Shown in pieces: positions 15,001 through 23,373 of a stretch of 25,119 bases of DNA. This DNA comes from TWA4 sp964613155 (GTDB taxonomy: Bacteria; Bacillota; Clostridia; Lachnospirales; Lachnospiraceae). The DNA is taken from positions 1 through 25,119 of the forward strand of contig CAZTHP010000035.1 in assembly GCA_964613155.1 (NCBI GenBank), given 5' to 3'. The notes under the pieces were generated by a model. That model had not been told where the DNA came from, did no database searches, and was given only the letters and a program-made list of their open reading frames with translations. Position 1 is the stretch's first letter. Each line of letters opens with the position of its first letter. The position numbers were made by a program, and so were the translations under genes.

Positions 15001-18000
15001 CTGCAAAAGAAGATCCGGTAAGCCAGTAACAGTTTGTATAAACAGCACCGCCATTATCCGTTCCCAATGCCTGTGCATTCGAATAACTAATCGCATTGAC
15101 ATAACCTGCGTTGTAACAATTGATTACAGGAACTTCACAAGTCCCGCAAATACCACCTGCATTCTGACGTCCTGCATAAACAGAACCAAAGTTTGCACAA
15201 TTGCGGATCATACCACTGTTCCAGCCTGCACCGCAAATACCGCCAACACCTTTTGAATCCGTATTCTTTACTTCACAGAAGTTCAGACAATTTTCAATGA
15301 TCGCACCGGTTGAGCCGTCTCGCAGCTGAGAAGCTGTAGTCTGACCAATCTTTCCTACAATACCTGCAACCGAACGTCTGCCGTATACATAACCTGCTAC
15401 TGCAACATTTCGTACCGTTGGATCTACGGCTGCATCCTTTGCCAGATCGGAATCGTGGTTACCCAAACGACCGATCAAACCAACCGCAACACTATCTCCA
15501 TAATTGCTTCCGCTTACGTGGCGGTCGCAATACAGGTTGAAGATCCTATGTCCTTGTCCATCAAATGTACCATTAAACGAGGAACCCAGATGAGAGTTTC
15601 CATCTCCTTGTGATTTGGAATAGTCAATGTAATGCATCTGAGACTGACCGCCTATCGTCATATAACGAGCACCGCTCCAGCTTCCACTTTCCGTTTGGTA
15701 ACCGCCCATGTCCAGATCAGCTGTGATCAAAACGGTCTTTCCTTTAAAATCAGCAAAGCTTCCATCTGCCTGAACTCCATACCAATAGCTACTACTGGAT
15801 ACGAGGTTACCTCCATTGGGACCGCCTACATCTCCACTGGAAGAAGCGGCACGAATCTTGCGGTTTTTCAGCTTGGCATATTCCTGCGGTGTATAGCGTT
15901 CTACTGCGCCATCTTCATCCACATCGTCTAAAATCGTGGTAATTTCCGCATTATAAATACCATTACAAATCGCTGCCATACCTGCTAACTGAGCCGGTGT
16001 TCCAATAGAAAGTTCCTTTGCATCTGCATCATACCAGCTAACATCTAACGTAACACCATCCCATGCATGTTCCTGAGCAGACTTGGTAAATGTCGGTAAT
16101 GTGATCGTAAATACCCCTTTTCCATCCAGATAATTCTTCACATTACTTGACGTTGTTAATGAAGTTACTTTTCCTTCTGCTGTTACTTTGAAAGAAAATT
16201 CGGATGCATAGCAGCCATCTTTGGTAATCGTTGCTGTATAATTACCCGGCACTAAGCTGAATTTTGTTTTAGCCGGAACAGCTGCCACTGCCTCAGTTGT
16301 ATCGGTTGCTTCTACGGCTTCCACTGCCTCATAAAACATGCCTTCATGCGTTGTTTCGACATAGGTATAACCAATTCCGTTGCTGATCACGATCTGCGCA
16401 TCTGCTGGATTGGTTACAAATGTAACCGCCGTATGTTTTTCGATATGGAAGCATTCCCATACTTCATCCCAATAATAGGTGTAAGAAGTTCCATTGATCG
16501 TAATGGTATGATCCTTTGCTGTTAAATAAAGATATAAGTTGGAATCCGGCTCTGCGATCCAATTGCTGATCGTGCTCGCCGGACTTGTCATTCCCACTTC
16601 TCCAGATCGATCAACACCGTCAAATGCATAGGCATAACTATGCCCCTTTCCTTGATAGAAAACTGTTTCACCACCATCAATCTTAACGGTATAAAGACCT
16701 TTTTCTGCCGTGATCTCACCCAGATTTACGGTTGCCAGATAAAGCGCACTACCTGCTGCATCCTGACGCTGTGCTGTAATCACTGCATCATTGACACCTT
16801 CTGTCAGTTTTTTGCCATTCCATCCAGTTGATACATTGCTTGCTGCATTTTTATCAACATAAGGGCGAATGGAACCACCATTTACGACCAATGTCCCACC
16901 AGAAGCATCATTTCCCTGCGCATAACCGCCGCCGCCAACTGCGGCACCGGAGAAATCGGTATTGATGTTCAAGGTTGCTTCGGCATCCACGATTACATTT
17001 GTTCCGGAAGATCCGCCAGTAGAGCCAGCACTTCCGCCAATTGCCGCACCACGAGAATTGGTCACGATATGATAACTTCCTCGATGGAAGGTGATCGGAC
17101 CCGGTTCTTCGGTCGTAGAAGATGCAGCGGAACCTGCACCGATTACAGCACCCTGTTTTGTTCCTTTTACAAACAAGGAACCTGTCATATCAAACACAAG
17201 CGTACCGTTCATTTCTTGGGAAGCTCCACCAATTGCAGCTCCCTGTGAATTCTTATACAGATATAAGGTACCATCGCCATCGATTGTCAAAGCCGTTCCT
17301 TTGGCTGTATGAATGGCTGCATTATTAGAAGAACGATAGCCAATATCGTAATCCAGCAGACACGTTCCGTTTACCGTCAGGCGGTTTCCCATTCCCGCAA
17401 AATCCACCATATTTGTAGTATACGTAGACGATTTGATGGAGTTGTATACATTTTCTAATGTCAAATGAATGCCCGGTGCTGCCAAACAGTTGATCGTCAC
17501 AACATTCGCTGTACTGGAAACGGCACCATACTGCGGACTGGTGCTATCTGTATTGTATACCACACCATTTCCGACGATCGTGACCTCCTGAACACCTTCT
17601 GCTACTGTAATGGCAGCCATTGCACCTTCCTGAAGCTGATATCTACCATTTTTTGTAATCGTATAATCTTCGGAAATCACAACCGGTTCTGCACTATCGC
17701 CCTCTGCTGTAGAGTCTTCCTTTGCAAAGTCTTCCTGTGTTGTTTCCTCTTTGGAGCCTTCTTCTTTTGAAGCTTCCGATTCCAGAGCACTTTCCTCTTC
17801 CACAGCAGACTCTTTTTCCGGTTCCTCTGCACGAGAAACCTGTTCCTGCTCTGCTGCTGATTCCTTCTCCAGATTCGCATGTTCCTGGATATTTTCTTTC
17901 TCCTCTGCGGATTCTTCCTGTGCCGCTTGACCAGCTGCTGTATCTTCTGCCTCAGCAGCATCTTCTGCTGTCGCAGCAGTTTCCTGCATCCCTGCTGCGA

Positions 18001-18079
18001 ATGCTGTCACAGAAGTCATCGGCACTTGACTGATTACCATCGCCAATGCCAAGATCAGCGATAAAAGTCGTTTTTTCAT
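12023..18079 (-). CDS. Giant secreted surface protein (beta-helix, GLUG, PEGA, Ig-like domains)
   Basis: A 2018-residue exported protein. Residues 1-29 are a signal peptide ending near AFA; about 36-130 is a Glu/Ala/Ser-rich segment. About 163-403 has recurring GAAIGG/GAVIGAG turns typical of a beta-helix. About 550-640 resembles a PEGA domain with an inserted EAVEAVEATD stretch. GLUG-rich regions lie at about 776-1016 and 1285-1590 (GGICGAGWN, GGIVGKVG, NCYNAG types). Two Ig-like/Big_3-type modules lie at about 1125-1273. Two 40-residue Cys/His repeats plus further Cys pairs occupy 1653-1761, and Big_2 domains about 1786-2018. There is no LPXTG motif or C-terminal membrane segment, so how it stays on the cell is unclear. 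It is last in the ABC/ExbB/DUF2149 run, 106 bp after the DUF2149 gene. Confidence 0.88.
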   Translation of the reverse strand: MKKRLLSLILALAMVISQVPMTSVTAFAAGMQETAATAEDAAEAEDTAAGQAAQEESAEEKENIQEHANLEKESAAEQEQVSRAEEPEKESAVEEESALESEASKEEGSKEETTQEDFAKEDSTAEGDSAEPVVISEDYTITKNGRYQLQEGAMAAITVAEGVQEVTIVGNGVVYNTDSTSPQYGAVSSTANVVTINCLAAPGIHLTLENVYNSIKSSTYTTNMVDFAGMGNRLTVNGTCLLDYDIGYRSSNNAAIHTAKGTALTIDGDGTLYLYKNSQGAAIGGASQEMNGTLVFDMTGSLFVKGTKQGAVIGAGSAASSTTEEPGPITFHRGSYHIVTNSRGAAIGGSAGSTGGSSGTNVIVDAEATLNINTDFSGAAVGGGGYAQGNDASGGTLVVNGGSIRPYVDKNAASNVSTGWNGKKLTEGVNDAVITAQRQDAAGSALYLATVNLGEITAEKGLYTVKIDGGETVFYQGKGHSYAYAFDGVDRSGEVGMTSPASTISNWIAEPDSNLYLYLTAKDHTITINGTSYTYYWDEVWECFHIEKHTAVTFVTNPADAQIVISNGIGYTYVETTHEGMFYEAVEAVEATDTTEAVAAVPAKTKFSLVPGNYTATITKDGCYASEFSFKVTAEGKVTSLTTSSNVKNYLDGKGVFTITLPTFTKSAQEHAWDGVTLDVSWYDADAKELSIGTPAQLAGMAAICNGIYNAEITTILDDVDEDGAVERYTPQEYAKLKNRKIRAASSSGDVGGPNGGNLVSSSSYWYGVQADGSFADFKGKTVLITADLDMGGYQTESGSWSGARYMTIGGQSQMHYIDYSKSQGDGNSHLGSSFNGTFDGQGHRIFNLYCDRHVSGSNYGDSVAVGLIGRLGNHDSDLAKDAAVDPTVRNVAVAGYVYGRRSVAGIVGKIGQTTASQLRDGSTGAIIENCLNFCEVKNTDSKGVGGICGAGWNSGMIRNCANFGSVYAGRQNAGGICGTCEVPVINCYNAGYVNAISYSNAQALGTDNGGAVYTNCYWLTGSSFADSVDTYAYPAVYRHDSSDTITEITTFAGLKTAEYLKNLNGTSRSWVLPKESDAIYKFMASVGFSNNRLETENITAAGMPVPRCFINDTTTLTEIQKTGDPVKLAYIEGQTFDVAGLEIWALYSDGTKELITDYSVSVEDKLSTDDTEIVISGSHGGKEYRYTYAITVEARVLENIGFQSNPKNVIYASDEAFDSTGMKIAAYYSDAPTKAVVLQEGEYSAALIGKQLVVMYTYRNVTRTCILDLTILDTPAPSAKEDVYELNGVNDLIWFANQVNTLNQTALDARLTADLEMPSDFAGIGATSRYYAGTFDGEGHTITLQMKQNAMPALFSAVSGAVIRNVTVDGSVTCSNASSTAGIAGIAAYVGTKGVSILNCTNEAEISGYAYIGGIVGKVGSNAAISIENCQNKGNITASYQYAGGILGYGYEGTIRGCANNGAVTGVSNVGGIAGYFYKTTAAGVVTDSYNAGAVTATALVRNHGVAGIVGYAAAKIQNCYNVGAITAVSTLDAGGAGLGGIAGLGYGASITNCYHAGTLSRGENTYVKAGALLGFVSTKNCTASNSYYLQTEDTMDALGGAYSDKYTLNGETAAKTAEELKALAPVLGDSFKNATVDTYHDGYPILTWETCPVCEHVWGEGIVTKEATCMETGEITYICTCGETKTEEVEKNLENHVWGEGVVTKEATCTEVGELTYTCACGERKTETIAKVAHRYGSWKKASSATVFSAEIQKATCSVCKTTKTRTVGSKLTPVLEIPGKLTSITMKQGKTATMSVTMAKGDSVSSAKSNNTKLLKASLDKSTGKITLSALKAGTAKLTIKLASGKSRTYTVKVTTQTVKTTSLSVTNVTNQKMTLAKGKSYTLKLTRKPFTSTEKITYQSSNTKVATVTTAGKITAAAVGRATITATSGSKSVKITITVPGITNVKSSITVNEKKTLKLSPKTYGISEKVTYQSSNSKIASVTASGTIKGIKKGTAKITIQAGSYKKTVTVTVK
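12900..13110. repeat. Two-copy 120-bp repeat encoding Cys/His modules
   Basis: Blocks at about 12905-12990 and 13025-13110 are closely similar and exactly 120 bp apart, hence 40 codons. Each encodes HVWGEG, KEATC and a YxCxCGE motif in the giant surface protein. Confidence 0.8.
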
Positions 18080-18104
18080 GTTGCACTCTCCTTTTTTAGA
18101 TTGA

Positions 18105-18173
18105 GAACGGTTGACTGAAAACCGTTCATTTCATTTATTTATCGGTTTCGTGCATGTTTAAAGCCACAAACCG
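18105..18173 (-). promoter_or_regulatory. Two stem-loops between the DUF2149 gene and the giant gene
   Basis: A perfect 8-bp stem (GAACGGTT / AACCGTTC, 18105-18112 with 18120-18127) lies 26 bp before the giant gene's start codon. A second, imperfect stem (CGGTTT-GTG with CAC-G-AAACCG, 18143-18173) lies just upstream. Neither is followed by a T-run, so they look like mRNA processing or stability elements rather than terminators. This 106-bp gap is the largest inside the run. Confidence 0.55.
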
Positions 18174-18185
18174 TTAAATACCTGT

Positions 18186-18530
18186 TTATTCGGCCTCGTC
18201 GATCACATAATAATTGCCATTTTCGTCCACGTAGACCATTCCATATTCTGTTAAGCCAAAATCCTCTAAGGAATCTCCCTCTTGATCGTTTGTCTGATAC
18301 AGATTTTCGGGTTCATCCACCAGCTCCACTTCTCCTTTCAATACAGCGCTGTCCTGCTGGGAAGCGGCACTGCCAATGTCAACCTTCCAGGCAGCTACTA
18401 ATGCCAGCATCATTCCCACTGCCAGTACCAGCATCACATCGGAAAGATTGCTCAGATAATTCATGGGATTGACATCTTCCGAAGCATTTGCTCGCTGCCG
18501 CCTTTGAGAAAATCGGTTCTTTTTCAGCAT
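18186..18530 (-). CDS. DUF2149 family, ExbD-like membrane protein
   Basis: A 114-residue protein with a basic cytoplasmic N terminus, one membrane segment (about residues 25-48) and a short acidic outer domain ending VYVDENGNYYVIDEAE. The segment NLSDVMLVLAVGMML has D31 in the same setting as the proton-carrying aspartate of ExbD (DVMLVL in both). The NPMNYLSNLSDVMLV wording fits DUF2149. It directly follows an ExbB/TolQ-like gene, as exbD follows exbB. I infer the rotor or plug subunit of a proton-driven motor. The outer domain, about 65 residues, is shorter than that of ExbD. AGGAGGGGG precedes the ATG. Confidence 0.82.
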   Translation of the reverse strand: MLKKNRFSQRRQRANASEDVNPMNYLSNLSDVMLVLAVGMMLALVAAWKVDIGSAASQQDSAVLKGEVELVDEPENLYQTNDQEGDSLEDFGLTEYGMVYVDENGNYYVIDEAE

Positions 18531-18575
18531 CTTCCCCCTCCTTTCGCCTTTACCTTTATTTTTCCTCTACAAGCT

Positions 18576-19223
18576 TTATTTTTCTTTTACAAGTTCTAAA
18601 ACGCATACCGTCAGAGCTTCCAAAATCGACATATAATTGGCATACCAGCGCTTGCGGATAGTCGAGATCAGCATGGCCGCAGCGGCACTGATCAAACCAA
18701 CGATCGTCGTATCAAATGCGGTCAGCAGCGACTGCGAAAGTGTTACGGTATCCCCTTGTCCTAATGCAATAATACCTGGTCCCAAAGGAATTAACGTTCC
18801 AAGCAAACCAAACATCGGCCCTAATTTGGCGATCAGATCGGTTACTGCCACACGGCGATCCCAATAAGCTTGTTCTTCCTCAACTAAACGAAGTGCCAAA
18901 GCTTCCCGCATATCAACTGATAATTCTGGATGTTTGGTTAACTCCGTCAACATCTTTTTCTGACTTTTTAACAAGCCACTTTTTTCAATATTGGCTGCAA
19001 GTTCCGTTTCTTTTGAATCGGTAGATTCACGCAAAGTTTCAACCAGTTGCGGCATCTGTACCTTTAAATATCTGTGTTCCGTCAAAAATTCCACGAGCAG
19101 CGCGCCAAAACAAAAAATAACGGCTGCAGTTAATAGTAAAAGAATCAGGATTACGGGCACATTTAAACTGCTTGCCACAGCCCGCAGCATATCTCCTACC
19201 TGAATTTGATTAAAAAAGCTCAT
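18576..19223 (-). CDS. MotA/TolQ/ExbB proton channel family protein
   Basis: A 215-residue membrane protein with the ExbB plan. The first membrane segment is at about 24-47 (VILILLLLTAAVIFCFGALL) and a cytoplasmic helical part spans about 50-125. Two further segments hold the family signature: GPMFGLLGTLIPLGPGIIALG, then LLTAFDTTIVGLISAAAAMLIST. In ExbB/TolQ these form a pentamer that, with an ExbD-type dimer, uses proton flow to do work. It starts 10 bp after the 570-residue surface protein gene, with AGGAGC as ribosome site, and is followed 45 bp later by DUF2149. An ExbB-type motor is expected in diderms; here it sits among Gram-positive-style surface genes. Confidence 0.9.
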   Translation of the reverse strand: MSFFNQIQVGDMLRAVASSLNVPVILILLLLTAAVIFCFGALLVEFLTEHRYLKVQMPQLVETLRESTDSKETELAANIEKSGLLKSQKKMLTELTKHPELSVDMREALALRLVEEEQAYWDRRVAVTDLIAKLGPMFGLLGTLIPLGPGIIALGQGDTVTLSQSLLTAFDTTIVGLISAAAAMLISTIRKRWYANYMSILEALTVCVLELVKEK

Positions 19224-19233
19224 TTTTCTGCTC

Positions 19234-20946
19234 CTATCGTTCTATTTCTTTCTGGTATCTGCGATACATACTCACTCCACCGCTCAAAAACAACAGCAAT
19301 GCCAATCCCGCTGCGGTCAGCAATGCTACATGATTGTTGAAGGAAATACTCAATGCCACCGAACCGCCTTCCTGAGCGCCTTCTGCACCATTTTGCGATC
19401 CAGAAGAAGCTTGCGAATCAACGGAACTTCCGGCCATCTTTACACGCCGAACCTTTAATATTTTCGAAGTTTCCCCTTCTGGCTTTTGTGTATTTCGGCT
19501 GTTCTCTACCTTTTGCTTAGATTTCTCCTTCTCTAGATCAGAAAGCGCATCTTTTTGCGCTTGAGAAGGATCCTTTGTGACCGATGCCAACAGTGAATCG
19601 TGGTCTGAATCCTGGTCGTTCTTTTCGCTTCCCACTTCGGTACGATTCGGATTTTGAGAATCATCCTTCTGATGTTCTTCTGTTTTTTTCCCCGTTTCGG
19701 TTCCTGGATCATCTTTCCCTTCACTTCCCGAATCATCTTCATCTTCCTTTCCAGTTTCAGCTCCTGGGGTGCCTTCGCCCTCGTTTCCGGTTTCACCTCC
19801 CTGACCGCCTTCGCCGCCATTTCCAGTTTCACCTCCCGAACCGCCTTCGCCGCCCGTTCCTGTCCCAGAACCATCCTGGTCTCCTTTGTTGGAATTTCCG
19901 ACATCATCACCAGAACCACTTCCGCTTCCCGCATTCCCTTCAGAACCACTTCCCGAACCCGTTCCTGTGCCCGTGCCCATTCCGCTACCTTCGCCGCCGC
20001 CTTCGTTATTTTCGTCTTCCCCTACCACAATTTTTACAGTTGTGGTCAGATCCGAAGCATCAATATCGGTCGCTTGATATCGAATCGTAATCTCAGCCTC
20101 CCCTTTTCCAACAGGAATCAATTTTCCATCCGAATCAACTTTTACAACAGAAGAATCACTGGAAGAATAGGTCAATCCTTCGGTAATCATCTGAGAAATC
20201 GCCTGATCGGCAGAATCAACGGAGACTTCCAGCGTTTGATTTTCTCCAACTTTGACTTCCATTTCCGAAGCAGCATGAAGCGAGGGACTTCCTTCATACG
20301 TCACCATAACCATATTGATATCGTAAATAGAATCCGATGCCACGGTTTGTCCAGGATAATCCTGTCCTAACATCAATCGAAAACGATGCGTGCTGTTTAA
20401 TTCGATTTCCCCTTCTCGATATTCAGAAAAATCTGAAACACGCCCATAATTATCTTGAATCGCTAACATGCCTGGCACCACAACTGCGGATTCCCAAACA
20501 GCATCGGTATCGGTGACACCGTCTTGTTTGGAATAATACTGCGAAACCGTCGGAAATGCGTATTTTTCCGCAAGTAAAGTCGAAAGATAATAGTTCTTAC
20601 TGGCATTGTGACCGTCACTTGCTTTAAAATTGACATAATTAATCTGTGATACCGAAATTCCCGCATTTTCCAATAAATCGGCGATCAAAACACCCTCCGC
20701 TTCCGCATAAGCCAAAAAACCGCCATTGGAATTCATCGTATACAATGCATTGCTAACGCCAATTGCTTCCATATCCGAAACGGAATATTGGGCTTTCGTA
20801 ACAAACGGCAGACCAAAATACCCTGCTTGGATCGTCAAGGTATCTGCCTGTGCCGCAGGATACAACGGAATGGCAGAAACAAGCATTCCCAGCAGAACAA
20901 TACTTACTAGAAAAGTCGATAAAAACCTTCTGCATCTTCTTTTCAT
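19234..20946 (-). CDS. Membrane-anchored surface protein with Big_2 domain and Gly-rich stalk
   Basis: The 570-residue protein has a signal peptide (about 1-34, ending AAQA) and a globular domain (about 36-235). The globular domain carries SVSDMEAIG, GVLIADLLENAGIS, VNFKASDGHN and FRLMLGQDYPG. A Big_2 Ig-like domain follows (about 240-310, SSSDSSVVKVDSDGKL...GKGEAEITI), then a long Gly/Ser/Glu-rich stalk with 12-residue repeats, a membrane segment (about 540-560) and a basic tail MYRRYQKEIER. It should sit with the globular part outside the cell. The globular part faintly resembles the SUOX/molybdopterin-oxidoreductase-like fold of the preceding lipoprotein, though no cofactor site is evident. 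The start overlaps the lipoprotein stop in ATGA. It may hand substrate on to the ABC transporter or act as the effector of the ExbB/DUF2149 motor; both are inference. Confidence 0.82.
   Translation of the reverse strand: MKRRCRRFLSTFLVSIVLLGMLVSAIPLYPAAQADTLTIQAGYFGLPFVTKAQYSVSDMEAIGVSNALYTMNSNGGFLAYAEAEGVLIADLLENAGISVSQINYVNFKASDGHNASKNYYLSTLLAEKYAFPTVSQYYSKQDGVTDTDAVWESAVVVPGMLAIQDNYGRVSDFSEYREGEIELNSTHRFRLMLGQDYPGQTVASDSIYDINMVMVTYEGSPSLHAASEMEVKVGENQTLEVSVDSADQAISQMITEGLTYSSSDSSVVKVDSDGKLIPVGKGEAEITIRYQATDIDASDLTTTVKIVVGEDENNEGGGEGSGMGTGTGTGSGSGSEGNAGSGSGSGDDVGNSNKGDQDGSGTGTGGEGGSGGETGNGGEGGQGGETGNEGEGTPGAETGKEDEDDSGSEGKDDPGTETGKKTEEHQKDDSQNPNRTEVGSEKNDQDSDHDSLLASVTKDPSQAQKDALSDLEKEKSKQKVENSRNTQKPEGETSKILKVRRVKMAGSSVDSQASSGSQNGAEGAQEGGSVALSISFNNHVALLTAAGLALLLFLSGGVSMYRRYQKEIER
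19733..19854. repeat. 36-bp tandem repeat in the Gly-rich stalk
   Basis: Just over three 36-bp units (19733-19768, 19769-19804, 19805-19840 and a partial one) encode 12-residue repeats of the type GGEGGQGGETGN, degenerating into EGEGTPGAETGK. Copy number probably varies between strains and sets stalk length. Confidence 0.75.
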
Positions 20947-21461
20947 TTTGTTCCCCCAGCATCTGCTTCCGTAAACTCAATCGTCACAACGGAACGAACC
21001 CAATTTCCAGATTGTCCGCCCGGAATGACCACCCGCAATGGCTGCTGATAATCTGGAAGTGCATCCGAACCATCTGCAATGGATAAAATAATCTCATAAT
21101 TCTCCCAGCTAACTTTTCCTAACGTTACAACATACTCATCGCTCGCCGTAAAGCGAATGCTTTTAAATTCCTCTAAGGATCTTCCATACTGCTCCAGAAA
21201 TGTGTTCAGAGTTGGTCCATAGGCATGAACTGTTCCCGCTTTTTCGGACTGCCCCTCTGCTGTTGCCGACACACATTTCATTTCCATTAATTCTCCTGGT
21301 GTAACGAAAAAATCTTCTTCTTCCAATCCGATAATTAAAATTTCCTGATCTTCATAAGCCGATATATCTGCTGTTCCACAAGCGGAAAATAGCAGTATAC
21401 AGCAAAGAAATCCTAGGATTCCAATTCTTCTATTTCTATGAATTTTCGTGCTTTCTTTCAT
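20943..21461 (-). CDS. Small lipoprotein with SUOX/molybdopterin-oxidoreductase-like fold
   Basis: The 172-residue protein has a signal peptide with lipobox FSAC (lipidated C28). The mature part (LIIGLEEEDFFVTPGELMEM, IRFTASDEYVVTLG, LPDYQQPLRVVIPGG and WVRSVVTIEF) reads like the C-terminal half of the Oxidored_molyb/SUOX-type domain, especially the PLRVVIPGG...V..IEF ending. The cysteine that binds molybdenum in real sulfite oxidases is not seen, so it is probably a binding module rather than an enzyme. It starts 11 bp after the substrate-binding protein gene (ribosome site AGGAGG) and overlaps the 570-residue protein gene by 4 bp. An outer-face role in ligand capture for the transporter is inferred. 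Confidence 0.75.
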   Translation of the reverse strand: MKESTKIHRNRRIGILGFLCCILLFSACGTADISAYEDQEILIIGLEEEDFFVTPGELMEMKCVSATAEGQSEKAGTVHAYGPTLNTFLEQYGRSLEEFKSIRFTASDEYVVTLGKVSWENYEIILSIADGSDALPDYQQPLRVVIPGGQSGNWVRSVVTIEFTEADAGGTK

Positions 21462-21472
21462 GAACCATCCTC

Positions 21473-22588
21473 CTATTTTCCAATGGAATTTGCAACGAGT
21501 GCTTCATACTGTGCTTCTGTCAGATCACAATGATAAAACAGTGCAAAATATTCTGCCGTTTCTTCGTAAAGATCATAATCGGCTTCCTCTGGATAAAGGA
21601 CTTTGGTCATCCAGATCATCCCCAGATAACGCTGCACGGATGGTGGAAATCCCATCCAGTTATAAGGACCATACGGAACCTCATAATACTGTCCCGTTTG
21701 AATTGCCTTTAACTGTTTCCACAAAGCATCATCTGCCGCATAAGAATACATACTTTGCGGCGCAAAAAAGATCACATCTGGATTCCAAACCATAATCTGT
21801 TCAAAATCAACTTCATTACCAATTCCTTTCGAAGAAGGATTCTCTGCTACTGCCAGGTTGTTGGTCAAAAGATCCAAAACTTGAGAATGATAGGAATCTT
21901 TACAAATGACATTGCAGCCTAAATCTCCCAGACAATACAAAGCAGAAACTTTATGTTCTTCTCCCACCTGTTCCATGATCGACTGCGTTCTCTCATAAAT
22001 CCGCTTGCAATAATCCGCTAGCTTCTGCGCCTGTTCTTCTTTTCCCAAAAGATCTCCTAACAGCTGATAGGCCTCGTCCATCGTATCAAAAGATGCCTGG
22101 ATATGTACCACAGGGATTCCCGTTTGTTCCTGAAGCACTTCCAGATCGTCTTCCATATCCTCTTTGCTTTCTCCTACATCAACAATGACCTGCGGCGCTA
22201 CTTTTAAAAGTTCTTCTTTATTTAATTCCTTCGTTCCACCGTATAATTGTCCTAAAACTGGTAACTGATAATACGTCGTATCCAGATATTTTTCCGCTTC
22301 TGCAGACCATTCACTTGCCAGTGCTGCCATTTCATCCGGTGCCAATGCAAATGTTACAATCTGCGCCAAAGGACCGCTCGCTACATAGCTTGTGATCGTT
22401 TCTGGAACTTGTACTTCTCGTCCCAGCGAATCCACAAATATTTTTTGTGCGACCACTTCCTGCTGCGCACTTTTTTGCAGCTGACATCCCGTCAAAAATG
22501 CAGCACCCATCATCAGACAAAGTAACGCAGCAAACAGCCAAATCCTTTCTTTTTTAGTTTCTCTGTTCTTTCTGTCTCGTTTTCTCAT
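21473..22588 (-). CDS. ABC transporter substrate-binding lipoprotein (Fe-siderophore/corrinoid/metal class)
   Basis: A 371-residue lipoprotein of the Peripla_BP_2 class: lipobox LTGC (C35), FVDSLGREVQVPETITSYVASG, LLKVAPQVIVDVGES, IPVVHIQAS, a long central helix, and WNPDVIFFAP. The late motif VPYGPYNWMGFPPSVQRYLGMIW is distinctive and may mark a subgroup. The start at 22588 follows GAGGGGAAGG; a longer open frame reaching back into the ATPase gene is rejected. It is the third gene of the run, 20 bp after the ATPase. The class takes up iron-siderophores, haem, cobalamin or, in MolBCA-type systems, molybdate; the sequence alone does not settle the ligand. Confidence 0.9.
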   Translation of the reverse strand: MRKRDRKNRETKKERIWLFAALLCLMMGAAFLTGCQLQKSAQQEVVAQKIFVDSLGREVQVPETITSYVASGPLAQIVTFALAPDEMAALASEWSAEAEKYLDTTYYQLPVLGQLYGGTKELNKEELLKVAPQVIVDVGESKEDMEDDLEVLQEQTGIPVVHIQASFDTMDEAYQLLGDLLGKEEQAQKLADYCKRIYERTQSIMEQVGEEHKVSALYCLGDLGCNVICKDSYHSQVLDLLTNNLAVAENPSSKGIGNEVDFEQIMVWNPDVIFFAPQSMYSYAADDALWKQLKAIQTGQYYEVPYGPYNWMGFPPSVQRYLGMIWMTKVLYPEEADYDLYEETAEYFALFYHCDLTEAQYEALVANSIGK

Positions 22589-22608
22589 GCAACCTTCCCC
22601 TCTTTGTA

Positions 22609-23373
22609 TTATCGTTTCGGTAAGATCATACAGCCGTTTTCCGTCTGCATAAATTGCACCTGAATTCCATACAAACGAAAAACCAATTCTTCCGTCAACA
22701 TCGCATTTGGCGTACCAAACGCTTCTACTTTTCCATCTTTTAAAGCCAGAATCTGATCCGCGTACCAAAATGCATGCTGCGGATTATGTGTAGACAGCAT
22801 GATCGTATATCCTTGCTTCGACAGCAGATGCACCTGCTCCAAAACCCGCGTCTGATTTCCATAATCCAGATTACTGGTCGGCTCATCCATCAATAAAATC
22901 TTTGTCTGCTGCGCCAATGCACGCGCGATCAGTACTAATTGCTGTTCTCCCCCCGATAACCGCGTATAATTTTTGGAAGCCAACTGTTCAATCCCCACTT
23001 TCGCAAGCGCCTCCTCCGCAATCTGCCGTTCTTTTTTACCAGGAGCAGCAAATGCAGAAACCCGATGAGAAGTTCCCATCAGCACCATATCCCGGACACT
23101 GTAATCAAATACATGCCCATGTGTCTGTGGAATATACGCAATCCGATGTGCCAATTCTTTCGCTGAAAGTTTCTTCGTCTCCTCTCCATTAAGGAAAACA
23201 CTTCCCTTTTTCGGCTTCAGCACACCTAAAATACAGCGAAACAAGGTAGTCTTTCCAACCCCATTAGGCCCTAACACCGCCAAAAGCTGCCCACTTTCCA
23301 ATTGAAACGAGAGATTCGACAGCACGTTTTTTTCTTTATAGGAAAATTCCAGTTCCTGTACCGCAATACTCAT
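22609..23373 (-). CDS. ABC transporter ATP-binding protein (FepC/BtuD class)
   Basis: The 254-residue ATPase has Walker A GPNGVGKTT (35-43), the Q-loop near IAYIPQTHGHVFDYSVRD, the signature LSGGEQQLVLIARAL, Walker B ILLMDEPTSNLD and the switch histidine in STHNP. The FDYSVRDMVLMG stretch is typical of iron/B12-class importers. It overlaps the permease gene by 4 bp (ATGA) and powers that permease. Confidence 0.95.
   Translation of the reverse strand: MSIAVQELEFSYKEKNVLSNLSFQLESGQLLAVLGPNGVGKTTLFRCILGVLKPKKGSVFLNGEETKKLSAKELAHRIAYIPQTHGHVFDYSVRDMVLMGTSHRVSAFAAPGKKERQIAEEALAKVGIEQLASKNYTRLSGGEQQLVLIARALAQQTKILLMDEPTSNLDYGNQTRVLEQVHLLSKQGYTIMLSTHNPQHAFWYADQILALKDGKVEAFGTPNAMLTEELVFRLYGIQVQFMQTENGCMILPKR

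Noticed and set aside
19654..20370. Plus-strand open frame of 238 codons
   Set aside because: It is a shadow of the Gly/Ser-rich region of the surface protein gene on the other strand, with low-complexity translation.
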